A stretch of 64,000 nt of DNA from Maea johnstoni (Eukaryota; Annelida; Polychaeta; Spionida; Magelonidae). The notes beneath the pieces were generated by a model, which did not search any database, was not told the DNA's origin, and was given only the letters and a program-made list of their open reading frames with translations. Made by a program: the position numbers and the translations under genes. Location of the stretch: positions 67,470,614 to 67,534,613 of the forward strand of contig OZ012684.1 in NCBI GenBank assembly GCA_963942565.1, given 5' to 3'. Shown here piece after piece: positions 36,170 to 47,069 of the stretch (positions within the stretch are counted from its first letter, which is position 1; each line of letters opens with the position of its first letter).

Positions 36170-37020
36170 TGCAGTATAATAAACATTAAAACCAACTTGG
36201 AAGTGAAATAAGACCAAGAGAAAGGAAAAGGGAGAACAAGACAGACTTTTAAAACCATTCAACAAACGCAAATAATTGAAAGTAGTTCAGGCACAAATAT
36301 CCACTTTAAATAACATGGCAACTTATAAATTTGAAGAAAATTGGGCTCCATTGCTCAGAGATGAAGACAGGGAACGGACCAATAGAAAGGCAGCTACTAC
36401 AACATACCACAGATAGACAGATTTTTAAAACCAATTAATACACACATATAGACCAATTTTTTTTTAAATAGGGTCCAGGTTGTAGATACAGAGAACACAT
36501 ATATCAGCTTTAAAACAACAGTCACTCAGTAAATGATAGGAACATTGGGCTCCATTGCTCAAAGATGAAGACAGGGAACGGACCAATAGAAAGGCAGCTA
36601 CTATAACAAACCACAGAAGGACAGATTTTTAAATCCATTTAATACACACATATAGACCAATAAATTAAAAAAAATAGAGAATAGGGTTCAGGTTGTAGAT
36701 ACAGAGAACACATATATCAGCTTTAAAACAACAGTCACTCAGTAAATGATGAGAAAATTGGGCTCCATTGCTCAAAGATGAAGGCACTGAATGGACCAAT
36801 AGAAAGGCAGCTACTATAACATACCACAGAAGGACGGATTTTTAAAACCATTTAATACACACATATACACCAAAAAACTTTTTAAAAAAGAATAGGGTTC
36901 AGTTTGTAGATACAGAAAACACATATATCAGCTTTAAAACAACAGTCACTCAGTAAATGATGAGAAAATTGGGCTACATTGCTCAAAGATGAAGGCACTG
37001 AATGGACCAATAGAAAAGGT
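36170..37020. repeat. ~204-213-bp tandem repeat, about 4 copies
   Basis: The phrase TTGGGCTCCATTGCTCA recurs at about 36341, 36545, 36758 and 36969. Each copy also carries GGACCAATAGAAAGGCAGCT, ATACACACATATA and AACAACAGTCACTCAGTAAA. Noncoding. The shorter segment 36000-36165 holds diverged CTACTTTACCCTATTGG repeats. Confidence 0.85.
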
Positions 37021-37141
37021 TGTTAGAAGGGTAGTTATGTAAGATAGAGTGGGATACGGAAATAGTGAGTCTATGAGAGAGGTATCTGTAAGATAAACTT
37101 TCTAAAAACAACTTTTCTCCCATGAAATGGTCTAGTAATCT

Positions 37142-38058
37142 TTTCTAGTAATGGTCTTTGGATACAAATCCCAAAATTGAAAGGTAAAAATCAGTGTATA
37201 TATAGAGGCGGTATGTATGCAAAGAAAGTTGAAAGATACTGTTGAAAATGTCTTTGAGTCAGTGTTGTATATAATTCAACATTTTAGACCTTATAACATA
37301 AGGGATGTGAGAGGCTTACCAATATAAATCAAGTGATTTGGGTAATTTGGAATATCCTACTTGGATGTCTAAAAGAATCTATTTGTTGAATGATATACTT
37401 AAAGATCAAATGGAAATATTAAGTCAAGATGAACTTGTTGGCTACTCTGGAATCCGGACAAACTCTTTAGAATATGGTTCAATCTGGCTTAAAATCCATA
37501 CCTTTTTGAAGAAATTAGGAATTTCAAATACCCAGACAATAAGAGAAATTGGTCCCATAAATACTTTTATTGATGGCATTATCAATATGGATTTCAAGCG
37601 AGTTAGTAAGTTGTATAAATCTCTTAATAGTGGCAAGGATAGCATATTAATTAATATTATGATTAAGGAAAAGAAGAGAAGATTTTTAAGGCAGGGGGGG
37701 GGGGGCGAATGGTGTTGAATTCTGAATTATTTTACCCCCCGCCCCCCCCCCCTTAAATTCTGAACTATTTTTTAATAATCTTCTGTTCCTCCTCCCCCCA
37801 ATACTTATAAATGAAACAGCCCATAGAAGAATTAGCTTTGCAATTAAAAGATCAGATACAAAAGAGATTACTCAGGAGGAATACAAATTGATTAATATTA
37901 TCCTTATGGCAGTGAAAATGATCATCTACACATGTAGGAATACTTCTACTGATCCCCACATGACACAGGTTAAAATGGTTATGAGAGATATATTTCTGAT
38001 TGAAAAGTACTGGGCAGAAACTAATGAGAAACAACCTTCATTTTTTGGTATTTGGTAC
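37142..38058 (+). mobile_element. LINE2 fossil in unit 4 (Tx1-like ORF2 C-terminus)
   Basis: Starts with the same CTAGTAATGGTCTTTGGATA as 24504. A 126-codon frame (37338-37718) resembles the C-terminal region of LINE B ORF2 (KLYKSLNSGKDSILI against KLYKLLKGTNTHII). After a G/C-run insertion, coding similarity resumes to VKMVMRDIFLIEKYWAE. 5'-truncated and frameshifted. Confidence 0.75.
37691..37752. repeat. G-run and C-run pair
   Basis: A ~12-base G run (from 37693) and, ~40 bp on, C runs (37736-37752), with GAATTCTGAATTATT-like sequence repeated after each. It can form a G/C hairpin or quadruplex and interrupts the LINE2 frame. Confidence 0.8.
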
Positions 38059-38066
38059 CCAGTATA

Positions 38067-38293
38067 AAGGTAAAGGTTTTCGGTTTATATTCTTGTATCC
38101 ACCGAAATGTTCACACAACCTGCCTCCCCTGTACACACGGAAACCATTTCAATCCCTTGAGGGATATCCCACATCACAGCAATATGAAATAAACTGTCTT
38201 GCCTAAGGACTGACCAAAGTGCCCCAGCCGGGAATTGAACCAGCGACCCACTGATAACTAGTCCAACACCTAACCAACTGAGCTACTTTGTCC
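38067..38293 (-). mobile_element. tRNA-derived SINE
   Basis: Reading the minus strand, the head is tRNA-like. The A box TAGCTCAGTTGG is at 38274-38285 and the B box GGTTCAATTCC at 38231-38241. A ~150-bp body follows, ending AAAACCTTTACCTTT. It is flanked by CCAGTATA/CCAGAATA (38059-38066, 38294-38301), a probable target duplication with one change. It sits inside the LINE2 3' end and is absent at the corresponding place in unit 3 (about 31030). Confidence 0.85.
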
Positions 38294-38301
38294 CCAGAAT
38301 A

Positions 38302-38850
38302 CACATAATTACTCAATTTTGGATTGTAACTTTGCAAAGCTATGTCTTCTCTGCAAAAGATACTAATTGCTACTCATATATCTTGTCTTAAATGCAACTG
38401 CCTCCTTAATATCAGTATTTGGTATGAGTATTACACATGAACTCCTTTTCTTTTGATATGTCAGTGTCAAACACTTATGTAATGTATGTCATGTTATTGT
38501 TTGCTTTTATCATAATGCATATATTGCTTGTACCGCTTGAGTCCATTTTAGATGAGCTTTGACAATAGAAAATGATTTCAAACTTGAAAATATTATCAAC
38601 TTCTAAATTTATAATATATTCAAATAAAAACAATGTGGCAAATTGAAATATTAGGCAAATTAGATACTCATTAAAAGATCTCTTCCTTATCAAAATATAT
38701 TGGGCAGAAACCAATGACAAACTTCCAGTTTTCCGTGGAACATGGCACCCAGTCTATGCAGAACTGACAAACCTTGCAGATTGATTGAGCTTATAAACTT
38801 TTTCTCCTGATCATTTACATTAACTTTTATAAAAATAACAAAAACTATTA
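38302..38850 (+). mobile_element. LINE2 3' tails in unit 4
   Basis: First tail to about 38585 (TTTGACAATAGAAAATGATT). A second related tail follows from about 38655, reading LFLIKIYWAETNDKLPVF and GTWHPVYAELTNLAD, then a stop. Same order as 30918-31745 in unit 3. Confidence 0.65.
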
Positions 38851-38900
38851 AGGTCACCTGTGAAAAATACAGTGCTAATTGCAAGAAAATAGTGCTATCA

Positions 38901-39586
38901 TACAAATATGACATCCCTGTGGGGTTGCCAACATGATAGTAACTTGACTATTGTAATGGACTTCTCTGTGGAATCACTGAGCTGCTAAGCCGGCTCCAGA
39001 AAGTCCAAAACAATGCTGCTAGAGTGCTTAGTGGCTCCAAAAAAGTATGATCATATTACACCAGTTCTAAAAGATCTTCACTGGCTGCCTTCAGGAAAAG
39101 GATTGAGTTCAAGATTCTGCTTTTGACTTTCAAATGCATGCAAGGATGTGCCCCTGTATACTTAAGGGAACTGTTAGTCAAACAAGCCAACACAAGGACT
39201 CTAAGATCAAACACTAGGAACTTATTACAGATACCAGTCACTAATCTGAAAAGGTTTGGTGACAGAGCAATCTGTGCCTATGCACTACGCCTTTGGAATG
39301 AGCTCCCTGACAACATCAAGGCTCCTGATGATGTGCAAAACTTCAAGAAACAGCTGAAAACATTGCTATTTCGAAAGGAGTTTAATTGACTATATGGACC
39401 ATGACAACTTTCCAATTACTCTAAAGCGCTTTTGAACATAATATGTGGAAAGGGCGCTATATCAAATATCAGTTATTATTATTATTAGTTTACCCTGTGT
39501 GAGCATTGTCGACCTTGGGTGACAATACTAATTTGGGGTAGACAATCATGTTGGCAACCCCACAGGGATATCATATTTGTTTTAAT
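38901..39586. mobile_element. Inverted-repeat element interrupted by a LINE
   Basis: ACAAATATGACATCCCTGTG and GGGTTGCCAACATGAT on the left (38908-38938) mirror ATCATGTTGGCAACCCC and ACAGGGATATCATATTTGT on the right (39546-39582). The two arms are separated by the LINE 3' end at 38940-39495. This looks like a small inverted-repeat element into which the LINE inserted. Confidence 0.7.
38940..39495 (+). mobile_element. CR1/L2-group LINE 3' end, 5'-truncated
   Basis: The C-terminus of a reverse transcriptase ORF: LLSRLQKVQNNAARVLSG, LKDLHWLPSGKRIEFKI, FGDRAICAYALRLWNELP, then LKTLLFRKEF and a stop (in part the frame 39123-39389, after a frame change near 39040). This ending is typical of jockey-superclade LINEs such as CR1/L2/Rex1. 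The tail ends in (TTA)n. Confidence 0.85.
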
Positions 39587-39840
39587 ATACCGAATGACCC
39601 TCCCCACCTCCCGGGCACCCAAAATCCATGACAAACTTACAATAGTCAGATTTTCAAAATGTTTAATCATTTTCATCTACAGTCATATATGGTCAACAAT
39701 GTGAATATCAACAGTCATATATGGTCAACAATGTGAATGGGCACTCATTTTGTTTGGGCAGGTTTTCAAATGTAGAATCCATACCATTCTGGCATAAATA
39801 ATCACGGAAAAGGTTAACAGCTTGCTTTAAGGCTGTGATG

Positions 39841-40475
39841 CTGGTGACACACTCAAAATAAACCATCTCCTAGTTAAGCCCTCATGTACCCTTTCTAAAA
39901 ATCTAAAAGGTTTTTTGTAATCCTCAAGGTCTTGGTGATTAGACTCCAAGTTTTCTCTGACTTAGCTGCTTGAGCTACCCTAGATAGGACCACAATTTCT
40001 ACATTGCAAAGTTTTACTTCAAATGACATTTTCTTGATCTATTAAGACTACCTTGTAGTCGTAAGTAAAATGGACGTCTGTTCAACACTCTATGCTAGGA
40101 TAACTTGATTGAAAATTTGAAGTTCCTACAAGACACAACTTAGGTGGGAATTTTACTTAAGAAAGTAGGTCAATATCAGATGGGGGTGTTTTGCTGTCTC
40201 TAACAGGTGACCTACTTTTTAAGGTAAAATTTCTACGAGTCGCATTGTATTTACACATCAAATTACCCTTTATTGATCAAGAAAATGTCATATGAGGTAA
40301 AACATTGCAAAATAGAAACTGTGGTTCTATCCAGGTCAGCTGAAGCAGTTAAGTTGAAGTAAACGTATAGTTGTAACGCCATGACCGCAGGGATTGGATA
40401 TCAATTGTCAGAAAGGGGACATGAGTGCTAAAACAAGAGATGGTTTATTTGGAGTGTGTCACCAGCATCACAGCC
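39841..40475. mobile_element. TTAA foldback element, complete copy, 635 bp
   Basis: The left end GGCTGTGATGCTGGTGACAC and right end GTGTCACCAGCATCACAGCC are perfect complements, and complementarity continues inward over most of the element. TTAA flanks both ends (39837-39840, 40476-40479). No open frame. Related to 30209-30806. It lies directly 3' of gene copy 4. Confidence 0.88.
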
Positions 40476-40540
40476 TTAATTGTACTCTTCCTGTGCGTAA
40501 AACTTTAACATAGTAGCCTCAGCATTAGAAGGTTTAATTG

Positions 40541-41244
40541 CTAGCAAATAGATTTCTCTTCCTTTTTGATCTGGAAATATAATAATAAGGGATTGCTAGC
40601 ATCTTCCCAGGTGTGTATATTTAGCACTTCACCTGCCCTGCTTTCACCTGAATTTTGAGTGGTCAGGCTCTTGGCCTGGTAAAATAGAAAATTCTCTTTT
40701 ATGCCAGAGTAGAATCCTGCCGCTGTAGCTGCTTCTGCACAATCTACACAATAACGCACAAAGCTTGTCTGGCTGACATGGAGATTGTGGTCGGTATCAC
40801 TAAAAGCAGTCTTCACCTTGAAACTGAAGAAACCATGCTTTGGTTTAGCCACCTTTTTCACCGCTTGACTTTGGTTTTTTGGCTTGGTGAAAGCTGCATA
40901 TTTCTCCCGAAACCAGCTTGGAAGTGGGACCGGTCTCCTTGATCCCTCATTGACACATACAAAAACTACACGCTCTGTGGCTAGGACCTTGCCGTCTTTG
41001 TTTTGTATCTCCCCTTTCCAAGCTTGTGATGTGCTCCCTACGTAGCCTAATTCTGTGATTATCTTGACAGGTAGAATTTTAAGAAAGTTGGCACTAGTCT
41101 CCTGGTAAAACCCTGGGAATATTTCCATCTTTAGCCTAACTGTCATAAACAAACTACGTTTATGCACATCTGTTTCATTTGCATCAACTATAGCAGTTTT
41201 GCACTCCTCAAATAGAGCTGCAGTGCTCCACAATGAGAAGTTAC
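40541..41244 (-). CDS. Double-hotdog thioesterase-like protein, copy 4 (terminal exon, C-terminally shortened)
   Basis: Acceptor AAAAGTTCAG (AG at 41245-41246) leads into NFSLWSTAALFEECKTAI. Both hotdog halves are recognisable. The second motif reads D-T-D-H-N-L-H-V-S: the first Asn and His are kept, the last Asn is replaced. The frame stops right after KKEEKSIC at 40541, so the last ~14 residues found in copies 3, 6 and 7 (FFTIEMYPGYHSKL) are missing. The break coincides with the end of unit homology, about 65 bp from a foldback transposon. The product would lack its final beta-strand; it may be a pseudogene. Closest to copy 3. Confidence 0.7.
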
Positions 41245-41246
41245 CT

Positions 41247-41500
41247 GAACTTTTAAAGAAGAATATTGATTATGCACATATACCAACCATTTTTAGTTTC
41301 ACTGCTCATTCTAGACACCATAATAATCAAATAACCATATATTGCATCCATTGTTAGTTTCACTGCTTATCTTAGACATATCTTAATAATCAGATTTTTA
41401 TAATAGAGGGATTAGTACACTGTTGTTAGTTTCATTGTTTCTTCTGGACATATCTCAATAATCATAAAGTACATTTAGTTTAGGTTTAGATTATGGATTT
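41247..41500 (-). repeat. Intron repeat array of copy 4
   Basis: Degenerate 63-bp intron units (GTTTCACTGCTTATCTTAGA and similar). Confidence 0.75.
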
Positions 41501-41879
41501 CATTTATCGTCACATTTTTTGCTGTAATGATAGTTGGACCAAAGAGCAGATAGTTCCACCAGGCCAATTTGATAGCAATTACATAGTTTAACCTTGACAA
41601 AGAGACAATAAAAACTTTTTTAATTGTTTAAACTTTAGGTTTGATGTTATTTCTGTATATCTTTCTTGCCAACTTTATTTCCGCTTTTACCCTTTATGAC
41701 TTTTCAAGTTTGCTGTCAACTACAGTGTTATTCATCAGATACTGTTATGAATTCAATGAATGTAACTCTCAATTTCCATTCCAATGTTAGATAGTCAAGC
41801 GGGGCAAGTTCAGGGCTTGTTAGCTTGCCTGAAATGCTGTTTCTTCACGATTAGATAGTCATGACTATGGGGTTATCTG

Positions 41880-42110
41880 TTATGTTGAGCCCTGACAAGT
41901 ATGATGTCTATGGTAACTGGAGGAAACTGGAGTAGCCAGGGCTAAGAGTAAGGTGAGGGGAGCCGAAACTAAGTGGGCTATGGATTTTCAGCAGATCTTC
42001 TCTGAAATTGTGTTGAGCCCCGACATAGTGGAGACAGGGACCTGCTCCACAAAGCTGCTTTAGGGCTACCATTCTTCCTTTTCCCATCCGTGCCTTTTTA
42101 CCCTATTCCA
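41880..42110 (-). other. Region matching the candidate 5' exon, copy 4
   Basis: Homologous to 5810-6010. On the minus strand it begins MGKGRMVALKQLCGAGPC, but the frame diverges after LSFGSPH, so the C-terminal hydrophobic stretch of units 1 and 2 is not conserved. This weakens the case that the segment codes. Confidence 0.2.
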
Positions 42111-42879
42111 TATGACCATACCAATTTTTCAGTAACCTAGCAAATGAAACAATAGGAATGTGCAGAAAGGAGAGCAAATTTCCAAATCAAAGAGTGTTCA
42201 GTAAGACTTCATGTTCCATATTTTTTTTTATAACAAGAGGACATTTCTAACCTGAGATTTTTGATTTGTAGTGCTGAGTAGGAACACCCCATTCATACCC
42301 TGTATTTTCTGTGGTGACACTTTTAACCCATTCATACTTAGACTTCAAATCCAAAGTGACATCTGAACGTATAATACTTTTTAAAATACCCCTATCTACT
42401 TAATATTTGGAGGAAGGTTGTTGAATGAATTTTGGTTGATATTTTCCAATTAAATATTTTTATCATAAGATTGGGTTGCTATGTGTTAAGGATGATGACA
42501 TCAAGAATATCCTTACCAAATGAAGCATGGAATGCCAAGGAATTCCAAGGATTATCCCAGGAAAATTAAGAAAATGCGAGCTATATATGGTAAGGGTAAT
42601 CAGACGACTTGCATGAAGAGATATTAAACTAGACATACCTAAAGGCTCTTTCCAACTTATATGAATTTTGACTCTTACCAATGCAGTAATCTAATTCCTT
42701 TAAATGCAGTGGATCATGAGTAATTGCTATAAAAGCACCCTTGTGGCTTATACCAGCTTATGGTAAAATCTCGCTCCAGAACTAATATTTTTAAGCAGTT
42801 GACATCATTTATTTGGCAATATCAAACACTTGGGGATGAAGTGAGGCATTTTGATTATCATTACCTTTTCCATCAGGGC

Positions 42880-42995
42880 AGGCCCTCAGTGTGAGAGACT
42901 GAGCACAGTACGTGGCTATGCCTTAGACCACTTGGCTATTGGAGCAGGCCCTCAGTGTTGAGAGACAGAGAGCAGTCAGTGGCAATTCCTCGACC
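42880..42995. repeat. ~68-bp tandem repeat, about 2 copies
   Basis: Same unit as 6908-7190 (GCCCTCAGTGTTGAGAGACA). 42110-42870 aligns to the unit 1/2 upstream flank. 43000-43170 matches nothing else in the window. Confidence 0.8.
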
Positions 42996-43468
42996 AATTT
43001 TGCACCACTCCAAGGTCCAGGCACCCATAATGCATTGCACACGGAAGTCACCATTCTGCTTCTTCCAATGTAAACACCATCCTGTGGACCGAGAATTCTT
43101 TTGATTTTTTGACCTGCCAAACTTTTATGGAGCTAAAAAAATCTGTAAGACCAAAAATTAACTTGGGTCCACCTTAAAACTAATATTGGTCCCTGAGTAA
43201 TCTTTTACATAATCATTTCAATCATGCCAAGGAGTCGCACATACATATATAAATGAGAATGAGATTCTGTACTGATCACTATAAGAGCAATAGTTTTTCT
43301 AATTGCTATTTACTTGTTTGTCGACATCACTGGTAATTACATGTGCAATTATACCCCTGGGGGATGTCCGTCCCGAGTATTTACTACAGATTTCAGGTTT
43401 ACAGTACAAGGTATTCTTTCAAACTTTTTATGCAAGTGAATTGCATGTATATCATTAATTATCCTTGT

Positions 43469-43537
43469 TGTGAAAATGGTGTACGTCAAGATATCTGTGA
43501 GAAGCCATGGTATCTTGCCGTACACCATTTTCACAAG
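43469..43537. other. Perfect-stem hairpin
   Basis: TGTGAAAATGGTGTACG, then TCAAGATA, pairs with TATCTTGCCGTACACCATTT and TCACA across a ~16-base loop: about 26 bp with one mismatch. It lies where the 58990/49960-type downstream block of units 6 and 7 diverges, so it may mark a duplication or rearrangement junction. Confidence 0.85.
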
Positions 43538-44247
43538 GGTAACATACTTATCGTCAGCTCCTTGGCCTCCTTACATTGAAAATAGTTATAAGCAATTTAA
43601 GAAGCCCAATGCAGTCCAGTACAACAAAGGAATTAACCAATCAGCTGCTAAAATCAGAGTGGAGCTGATAACAAAGTTGCATATCTACTTGGCCTTAAAT
43701 GAACAACCAAAACAGACTGTGCTCAATAATGTCAATATCTGTACAACCAAAATTTGCACTTCAGCTATCATTTTCTTATGTTTCTCTAAGTTTGTCTTCT
43801 ACCTTCATAGTGCAACTCAATTTCTATTTGGATAGAATTTAAATACTAAGTAAATAGTAAAGTTTTCCCATCATTGTATTCAAGATCAAATATAGTGATT
43901 GACAAAAATCAAAATACCATTTGATCACTTAGTACTCACAAGTAAAATATAACTTACACTAAAGTCATCAACAACAGTACGGGTGACACTGCTATTAGTA
44001 AATCCCCTTGAAATAAGTGTTCAAAACAATTAAGTCATTTATTAAATTTATTACACTGCTATACCTAACAGTTCTGGACATATATTACTAATTTATAAAT
44101 AGAATACCAGACAATCTGTTTCTAATTGTCTTGTACAATCATGTACTTTTCTATTTCATGTAGCTAAATGTATTCTTAATACTAGCCCGCATTCCTTTGC
44201 CTGATACATGAAGAAAGCTGGCAAGGCCATTGACAGCTACTATCACA

Positions 44248-44988
44248 TCACAGTTTTGAATGATACCCTGGGTACATTTCTATTGTGAAAAAGCAAATAG
44301 CTTTCTCTTCCTTTTTAATTTGGAAATATAACAAAAGGGGATTGCTAGCGTCTTCCCAGGTATGTATAATAAGCCCTTCACCTGCCCTGCTTTCCCCTGA
44401 ATACTGAGTGGTCAGGCTCTTGGCCCTGTATAACAGAAAATTCTCTGTTTATACCAGAGTAGAATCCTGCTGCTGTAGCTGTTTCTGCACAATCTACACA
44501 ATAACACACAAAGCGTGCCTGATGGACATAAAGGTTGATGTCAGTATCACTAAAAGCAGTTTTCATCTTGTAACTGTAAAAGCCACTTTCAGGCTTAGCC
44601 ACCTTTTCTTTGGCAAGAATATGATTTTTCGGTTTGGTGAAGTCTGCATATTTCTCCCGAAACCAGCTTGGAACTGGTCTCCTTGATTCCTCGTTGACAT
44701 ATACAAAAACTACAAGTTCTTTGGCTAGGACCTTGACATCTTTGTTTTGTATCTCAGATTTCAAAGCCTGCGAGGTGTGCCCTATGAAGTCTAATTCTGT
44801 GATTATCTTGAGAGGTAGAAGCTTGAGAAAGTGGGCCCTAGTCTCCTGGTGAAACGCTGGGAATATTTCCATCTTGTTCTGAACTACCATGCCCAAACTA
44901 AGTTTATGCACATCCGTTTCTGTTGTAATATTTATACCAGTTTTGTCTATTTCAAATAAAGCTGCAGTACTCCACAAAGAAAAGTTGC
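44248..44988 (-). pseudogene. Double-hotdog thioesterase-like protein, copy 5, frameshifted
   Basis: Acceptor TTAAAATTTCAG (AG at 44989-44990), then GNFSLWSTAALFEIDKTGI. The frame is lost near 44448 through a one-base insertion (TCTCTGTTTAT against TCTCTTTTAT in copy 6). The rest of the second hotdog half, down to YPGYHSKL at 44248, reads only in another frame. The second-half motif is D-T-D-I-N-L-Y-V-H, so the His is already replaced by Tyr. FPSWFREKY is shortened to PSWFREKY. It groups with copies 6 and 7 (INITTETDVHKLSLGMVVQN). Best called a pseudogene. Confidence 0.8.
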
Positions 44989-44990
44989 CT

Positions 44991-45140
44991 GAAATTTTAA
45001 AGATGAATGTTAAATTAGAACATATTCCAACCATTGTTAGTTTCACTGCATATTCTAGACACATCATAGTAAATTGAACAAAAATATTCCAACCATTGTT
45101 GAATTCACTGCTTATTCTAGACATATCTTGATTATTAATT
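44991..45140 (-). repeat. Intron repeat array of copy 5, proximal part
   Basis: 63-bp-type units (AACCATTGTTAGTTTCACTG and related), continuing after the Penelope-like insertion at 47070-47240. The stretch 45140-45414 is AT-rich and shared with units 6 and 7 (AACAACAATATATAGAATCA). Confidence 0.75.
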
Positions 45141-45429
45141 GTATGCATGTATGTATCTTTATTGACTACAGCTCATGCCATAAAAATTCATGCAATAAAA
45201 ATGAACTAAATTATAACAACAATATATAGAATCAGAGAATCAAAATAGTAATATGAGTATAAACAAAGTAAAAACGAAAGTTAATTGAACATACCAGTAA
45301 ATAGAAATTAATCACAATAAACTAAATAAAATACAGAGGTATAAGGAATGTTGATACATCATACCAGTTTTCATTCAACTATGTATGTAAATATAGGTGT
45401 TCGCAGAAAATAACCATATATTGTAATCA

Positions 45430-47067
45430 TATATCTTTTCATCTTAGATTTAAGCGTAAACTTTTCTTCAACATCATTGTCGACGAAATGGAGGATGATG
45501 TGAACAACACCATCTGTTGTGGTCCTGATGACAAACCTTTTGGCCATCCCAAATTCAGGGAGCCATCCAAAATGAGCTCCGCCTCCAGTTACAAACCTAG
45601 CTTTTACACCAACAGACCAAATGTTGGAGTTCTTTTCGCAGCTAAAACTGTCTTAGACAATTACAGAATGGGTAGACAGAGACCAATTAACTCAAGTCTC
45701 TGCAAATCATTAGAAATGATTCAGACCATGAACAATTTCGATTTTGCGGACCATCACAACCTTCAAGTAGGAGGATCGGCGATGGGGACAAAAGTAGCTA
45801 TGTCTTTTGCAAGCACATACATGGGATGGTTTGAGGACCGCTTCGTGTATACGTACCCGCTTCAACCCTTAATATGGGTAAGATTCATTGATGACATATT
45901 CCAAATTAGGACACATGGTGCCGAAGAATTAGAGAAATTTGAACATCTTAACCATTGTGTAGACTTGATTGAATTTGAAACAGACACTTCACTAGAAAGT
46001 GTACATTATCTTGATGATGCAGTTTCTTAATTTAGTATGAGCGAAATCAATACATCCCTCTATACTAAACCTACAGATGCACATAGTTACATGAGTTATT
46101 ACTCATGTCACCCAAGGAACTGTGGAGACGCTATTCTGTATAGTCAGTTCCTCAGGGTCAGGAAGACCTGTAATTATACCGATGACTTTGTTTTACATTC
46201 AAGGTCCGCAGCCAAAGATTTCCAGAGGGCAAAATACCCTAAGGAGATCCTTCAGAAGGCCTTTACCAGAGCCTTCACTCTCAACAGGGACGCCCTTTTA
46301 AAACCCATATACAAAGGGGACAAAGATGAGGAAGACAACGTCTTCCTTGTCACCACACACCATCTAGGAGGTAGGTTACTTAATTACATCATCCAACACA
46401 ATTGGGACATCCTAGATGGCTCAAGCAGTACCCGCACTGTCCTCAAATGGAAAGTTACCCAGGGTTTCCGAAGACCCAAAAATGTAAGAGAGCATTTGGT
46501 TAGGGCCAGATGCTTAAACCCCTAGACGTGGGCCAAGAAAAAACGAAGGACCTATCCAACTCAAAGAAGAACAGGTGTCAGAGACAGAATTGCAGATACT
46601 GTCTCCGCCTAACCGCTCAGGCAGGATCACAAGCCTGATCACTAATCACAGCTACAACACCATCAGATGTTGTAGCTGCAAAACTAACTGTATATTGTAT
46701 TCAATGTAAAGAATGTGGCAAACAATATGTCGGCCATAGCAAAAGAGCCCTATGTGATAGAATGTCCCAACATTTCAGATCTATCACACAGAAGAAAATC
46801 GACCCCAGTGTGGGCAGACATTTTAACTTACCCTGTCATGTGTGGTTAATAGATGTGGAGATAGTTGTTCTCCAATTCGATACCAATAATCCAGACTCTG
46901 AGGCGTCTCTTGCCGTGACACTATCCTTAACAAATGTGGATTCATACGCCTAAATGGGTTAGATTGAAATTATCAATTCCAAAATAGATGTATCCTTAAT
47001 TTAAAGGATGGTTCTTCTCTAGACTCCGCCCTGATATGCCTATCACTGATAACCCCAGTTTTATATT
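45430..47067 (+). mobile_element. Penelope-like element (RT plus GIY-YIG remnant), 1.6 kb
   Basis: Flanked by a 15-bp duplication CATATATTGTAA(T/C)CA (45415-45429, 47068-47082). It encodes the C-terminal part of a Penelope-type reverse transcriptase: a GGSAMGTKVAMSFAS segment and RFIDDIFQIRTHG (catalytic DD), followed by a GIY-YIG endonuclease segment around 46690-46790 (ECGKQYVGHSKRALCDRM). The 5' part of RT is missing and the frame is broken in a few places. It is a fossil inserted in the upstream intron or flank of copy 5, absent from units 6 and 7. Confidence 0.9.
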
Positions 47068-47069
47068 CA

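Noticed and set aside
38225-38293. A possible tRNA gene on the minus strand
   Set aside because: A and B boxes are present, but it is followed by a SINE body and a simple-repeat tail inside a target duplication, and the acceptor stem does not pair. It is the head of a SINE.
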